DNA of 64,000 bases from Anodontia alba. Lineage: Eukaryota > Mollusca > Bivalvia > Lucinida > Lucinidae. Under the pieces are notes generated by a model. The model worked only from the letters and a program-made list of their open reading frames with translations, had not been told where the DNA came from and did not search any database. A program made the translations under genes and the position numbers. Shown in pieces: positions 61,556 to 64,000 of the stretch (positions are counted from its first letter, which is position 1; the number at the start of each line of letters is the position of its first letter). The stretch is from positions 58,231,463 to 58,295,462 of the forward strand of contig OZ024833.1 of NCBI GenBank assembly GCA_964016985.1, read 5' to 3'.

Positions 61556-61738
61556 CCTTTGTCCTGCCTTTGCAAACAGTGTAGATCCAGGTCAGTTGGC
61601 TTCAAGCCAACTGATCTGTATCTGCACTGTTTGCCATTTAGTTTATGAATTTATGTCAACAATCTCAACCAAGGCATCTGATTTGCTGAAAATTAGAAGT
61701 GGGCATGGCATCTTAATTTATTCAGCATGACAGTAGGG
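61556..61738. mobile_element. MITE-B copy, left part deleted
   Basis: TTAA at 61552-61555; CCTTTGTCCTGCCTTTGCAA shows a deletion joining the end to the core. Right TTCAGCATGACAGTAGGG followed by TTCA. 61739-62049 unassigned apart from an inverse P8-type tail (GTGGCGGGGTATTATAG) near 61988. Confidence 0.78.
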
Positions 61739-62049
61739 TTCAAGAACACACAATTCAAACCTAATAATAGGAAATCAGCCTCGACTTTATAAGAAAATAA
61801 ATTTACAAGTTGTTTAGTTTATGATTTGGCAAACATTTAAGTTAAAAGATTTCAGCTCATGCATACATTCTCGACATGGTTCTTGATTATCTAGATTTAA
61901 TAATAAGGTGTAATAAAGATTTTCCCTTCTTTAGCTTATAATGATTTTCATATTCCGTCACTATATATTATAACCAACACACAATAGTGGCGGGGTATTA
62001 TAGTTTGATGCAGATTGTCTCTGTAACCATTCATCTATTTATAAAAAAA

Positions 62050-63537
62050 AACAAGAGGCCCACGGGCCACGGGTCGCTCACCTGAGTGATAAAGCCACTG
62101 CAGATATGCAGATGTTATGCAACATTTTTCCAATCCTGTCATCGCAACTAATGAAAAGATCATCATTTAAGCAGTTCTTTATTTTGAAGAAGATATATGG
62201 CATGCCAGTCAATTGAGCGTGATCATTTGAACAAACTCTAAATGGCAGCCAGCTTGGATTTACGATCGGCACGATTTTAGCTATTTTTGATCTACAAGTC
62301 ACCCCAATGCTTCCTACCAAGTTTCGAGTCAACTGGCCTTTCAGTTCAGGAGAAGAGGCGAAAAATAGATTTTCAAGATGGCTGCCATGGCTGCCATCTT
62401 GGATATCCGATTGGCACGATTTTAGCTATTTTTGATCTACAAGTCACCCCAATGTCTCCTACGAAGTTTGGAGTCAATTGGCCTTTCGGTGCAGGAGAAG
62501 AAGCTAAATATAGATTTTCAAGATAGCGGCCATGGTGGCAATCTGGGATTTCTGATCAGAACGATTTTAGCTATATTTGATCTACAAGTCACCCTAATGC
62601 TTCCTACTAAGTTTCAATCAAGTGACTTTTGGGTTCAGAAGAAGCGAAAAATAGATTTTCAAGATAGCCACCATGGCGGCCAGCTTGGATTTACAATCGG
62701 CATGATTTTAGCTTTTTTTGATCTACAAGTCACCAAATGCTTCCTACCAAGTTTCGAGTCAACTGGCCTTTCGGTTCAGGAGAAGAAGCGAAAAATAGAT
62801 TTTCAAGATGGCTGCCATGGTGCCCATCCTGGTTTTACGATCGGCATGACTTTAGCTATTTTTGATCTACAGTCACCCCGATGCTTCCTACCAAGTTTGG
62901 AGTCAACTGGCCTTTCGGTTCAGGAGAAGAAGTGAAAAATAGATTTTCAAGATGGACACCATGGCTGCCATCTTGGATTTCCGATAGGCACGAGTTTAGC
63001 TATTTTTGATCTACAAGTCACCCCAATGCCTCCTACCAAGTTTGGAGTAAATTGGCTTTTGGGTTTAGGAGTAGAAGCGAAAAATAGATTTTCAACATGG
63101 CCGCCATGGCGGCCATCTTGGATTTCTGATCGGCACGATTTTAGCTACTTTTGGTCTACAAGTCACCCTGATGCTTCCTAGCAAGTTTGGAGTCAATTGG
63201 CCTTTCGGTTCAGGAGAAGAAGCGAAAAATAGATTTTCAAGATGGCGGCCATCTTGGATTTCCGATCGGCACGATTTTAGCTATTTTTGATCTACAAGTC
63301 ACCCTGATGCTTCATAGCAAGTTTGGAGTCAACTGGCCTTTCGGTTCAGGAGAAGAAGCGAAAAATAGATTTTCAAGATGGCGGCCATGGCGGCCATCTT
63401 GGATTTCAGATCGGCACGATTTTAGCTATTTTTGAGCTACAAGTCACCCTGATGGTTCCTAGCAAGTTTGGAGTCAATTGGCCTTTCGGTTCAGGAGAAG
63501 AAGCGAAAAATAGATTTTCAAGATGGCGGCCATGGCC
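62050..63537 (+). mobile_element. HEL P12: pearl-like element, nine about 144-bp units
   Basis: Head AACAAGAGGCCCACGGGCC then GCTCACCTGAGTGA as in P1 and P7. Units begin GATTTTAGCTATTTTTGATC (62272, 62418, 62562, 62705, 62851, 62995, 63138, 63270, 63417), each with CAAGTCACCC, CCTTTCGGTTCAGGAGAAG and GATGGCGGCCATGGCGGCC. No microsatellite or tail: it is cut at 63537. Open frames of up to 167 codons are repeat artefacts. Confidence 0.88.
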
Positions 63538-63605
63538 TCTATGAGGCGCTTCTAATGAGAGCCCACTACATATGTTTTCATGGCGAAATAAGAAAAATAT
63601 CAGTA
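63538..63605. repeat. MITE-A right half, truncating P12
   Basis: GAGGCGCTTCTAATGAGAGC, CATATGTTTTCATGGCGAAA. Left arm absent. Confidence 0.6.
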
Positions 63606-63734
63606 CATTTCGGTTGACTTATTTTAGGCTATTTTATCTTTTTTTTTTTTTTTCACTTTTATTGACCACAAATCTAGACAGCTTTGAATTTCATTTCTTT
63701 GTAACTTGCCTATAGCAATATAAAAACTAGAGTG

Positions 63735-64000
63735 TAAACAAGGTTTTCCATTTATTTGGCCCAGTGACCTAGCTTTTGACCCCAAGTGTTCCAGGTTTGA
63801 ACTTGACTTAGAAATCATCAATACAAATATTTTGAGCAAGATTCATGATGATTGCTTCAAAAATGTGACAGCTAGTGTTAATAAGGTTTTCCTTTGATTT
63901 GGCCATGACCTAGTTTTTGACCCCAAGTGACCCAGTTTTGAACTTGATCTAGAAATCATCGACACAAATATTTTGAGCAAGATTCGTGATGATTGCTTCA
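63735..64000. repeat. HEL P13: tandem units of about 145 bp running off the right edge
   Basis: AAGGTTTTCCWTTKATTTGG, GACCTAGYTTTTGACCCCAA and ATTTTGAGCAAGATTCRTGA recur with a 145-bp shift (about 63740 and 63885). The rest lies beyond the window. Confidence 0.8.

Noticed and set aside
62432..62935. 167-codon open frame on the plus strand, the longest in the window
   Set aside because: It spans P12 tandem units; the same peptide phrases recur every 144 bp and in other frames. No start context, domain or codon pattern supports a gene.

Overview
This window is an AT-rich piece of animal nuclear genome, most likely from a mollusc and probably a bivalve. It has intron-split coding exons, tRNA-derived SINEs, mariner remnants, hundreds-of-bp palindromic MITEs, and long arrays that end in ACGG-type microsatellites like the 'pearl'/Helentron-associated elements described from bivalves. 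The taxon is an inference. I see no bacterial-style genes, rRNA, genuine tRNA gene or CRISPR array.

Only one host gene can be supported. It is an ABCB1/P-glycoprotein-like (MDR) transporter on the minus strand, running off the left edge. Three exons with matching splice phases are visible: a putative first coding exon (35234-35075, exon start 35269), a second (3215-3040) and a third (379-138) carrying the start of the first membrane domain. Introns of about 31.9 kb and 2.7 kb separate them. So 1-35 kb is almost all intron, and 35.3-64 kb is upstream sequence (5' intron or intergenic) with no supported exon.

Everything else is repeats. Family names used below are local.
SINE1 is tRNA-derived and ends in GTAAAACCTCAAC plus a CAAA-rich tail; SINE2 is another tRNA-like SINE.
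TTAA-flanked MITEs, piggyBac-like by target site and CCC start: MITE-B (ends CCCTTGTCCTGCTGAA), C (ends near CTTAGCACTCTGGGTAAA), C' (CCTTAAAGCGCCA), C'' (C' ends with a B/D core), D3 (CCCATTTATGCC) and M (CCCTAGACTGGCTCCA).
MITE-D ends in ACCCTAAGTATTTGGACA; D2 ends in GGTAAATGTCCTAAAATTT.
MITE-A, A2 and Q share the hairpin core ATATGTTGTGGGTACTCATT but have different flanks.
Smaller inverted-repeat families are E, F, G, H, J, K, L, O, R and T.
HEL elements (P0-P13) have a 5' AACAAGA head followed by a short hairpin, a tandem array with unit often 143-166 bp, a GACGGACGG-like microsatellite and a 3' terminal hairpin.

Layout: 0-10.6 kb holds exons 3 and 2 among MITEs and SINE1. 10.6-14.8 kb holds HEL P0-P2. 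15-18.8 kb is a MITE cluster. 19.2-23.9 kb holds HEL P3-P6. 24.05-26.69 kb has two dead mariners nearly abutting head to head. 26.9-35 kb is nested MITEs and SINEs. 35.07-35.27 kb is the first coding exon. 36.8-40.6 kb is a TIR element hosting HEL P7. 41-51 kb is MITEs, P8, a 78-bp perfect palindrome and SINEs. 51.6-55.2 kb holds P9-P10. 55.2-61.7 kb is mixed MITEs and SINE1. 62-64 kb holds P12-P13.

Two patterns stand out. A few hairpin cores are reused inside MITE families with unrelated ends. HEL elements share heads and tails but carry different arrays, some made of nuclear-receptor-like motifs. Repeat boundaries are read by eye and are good to about 10 bp unless a duplication is stated.
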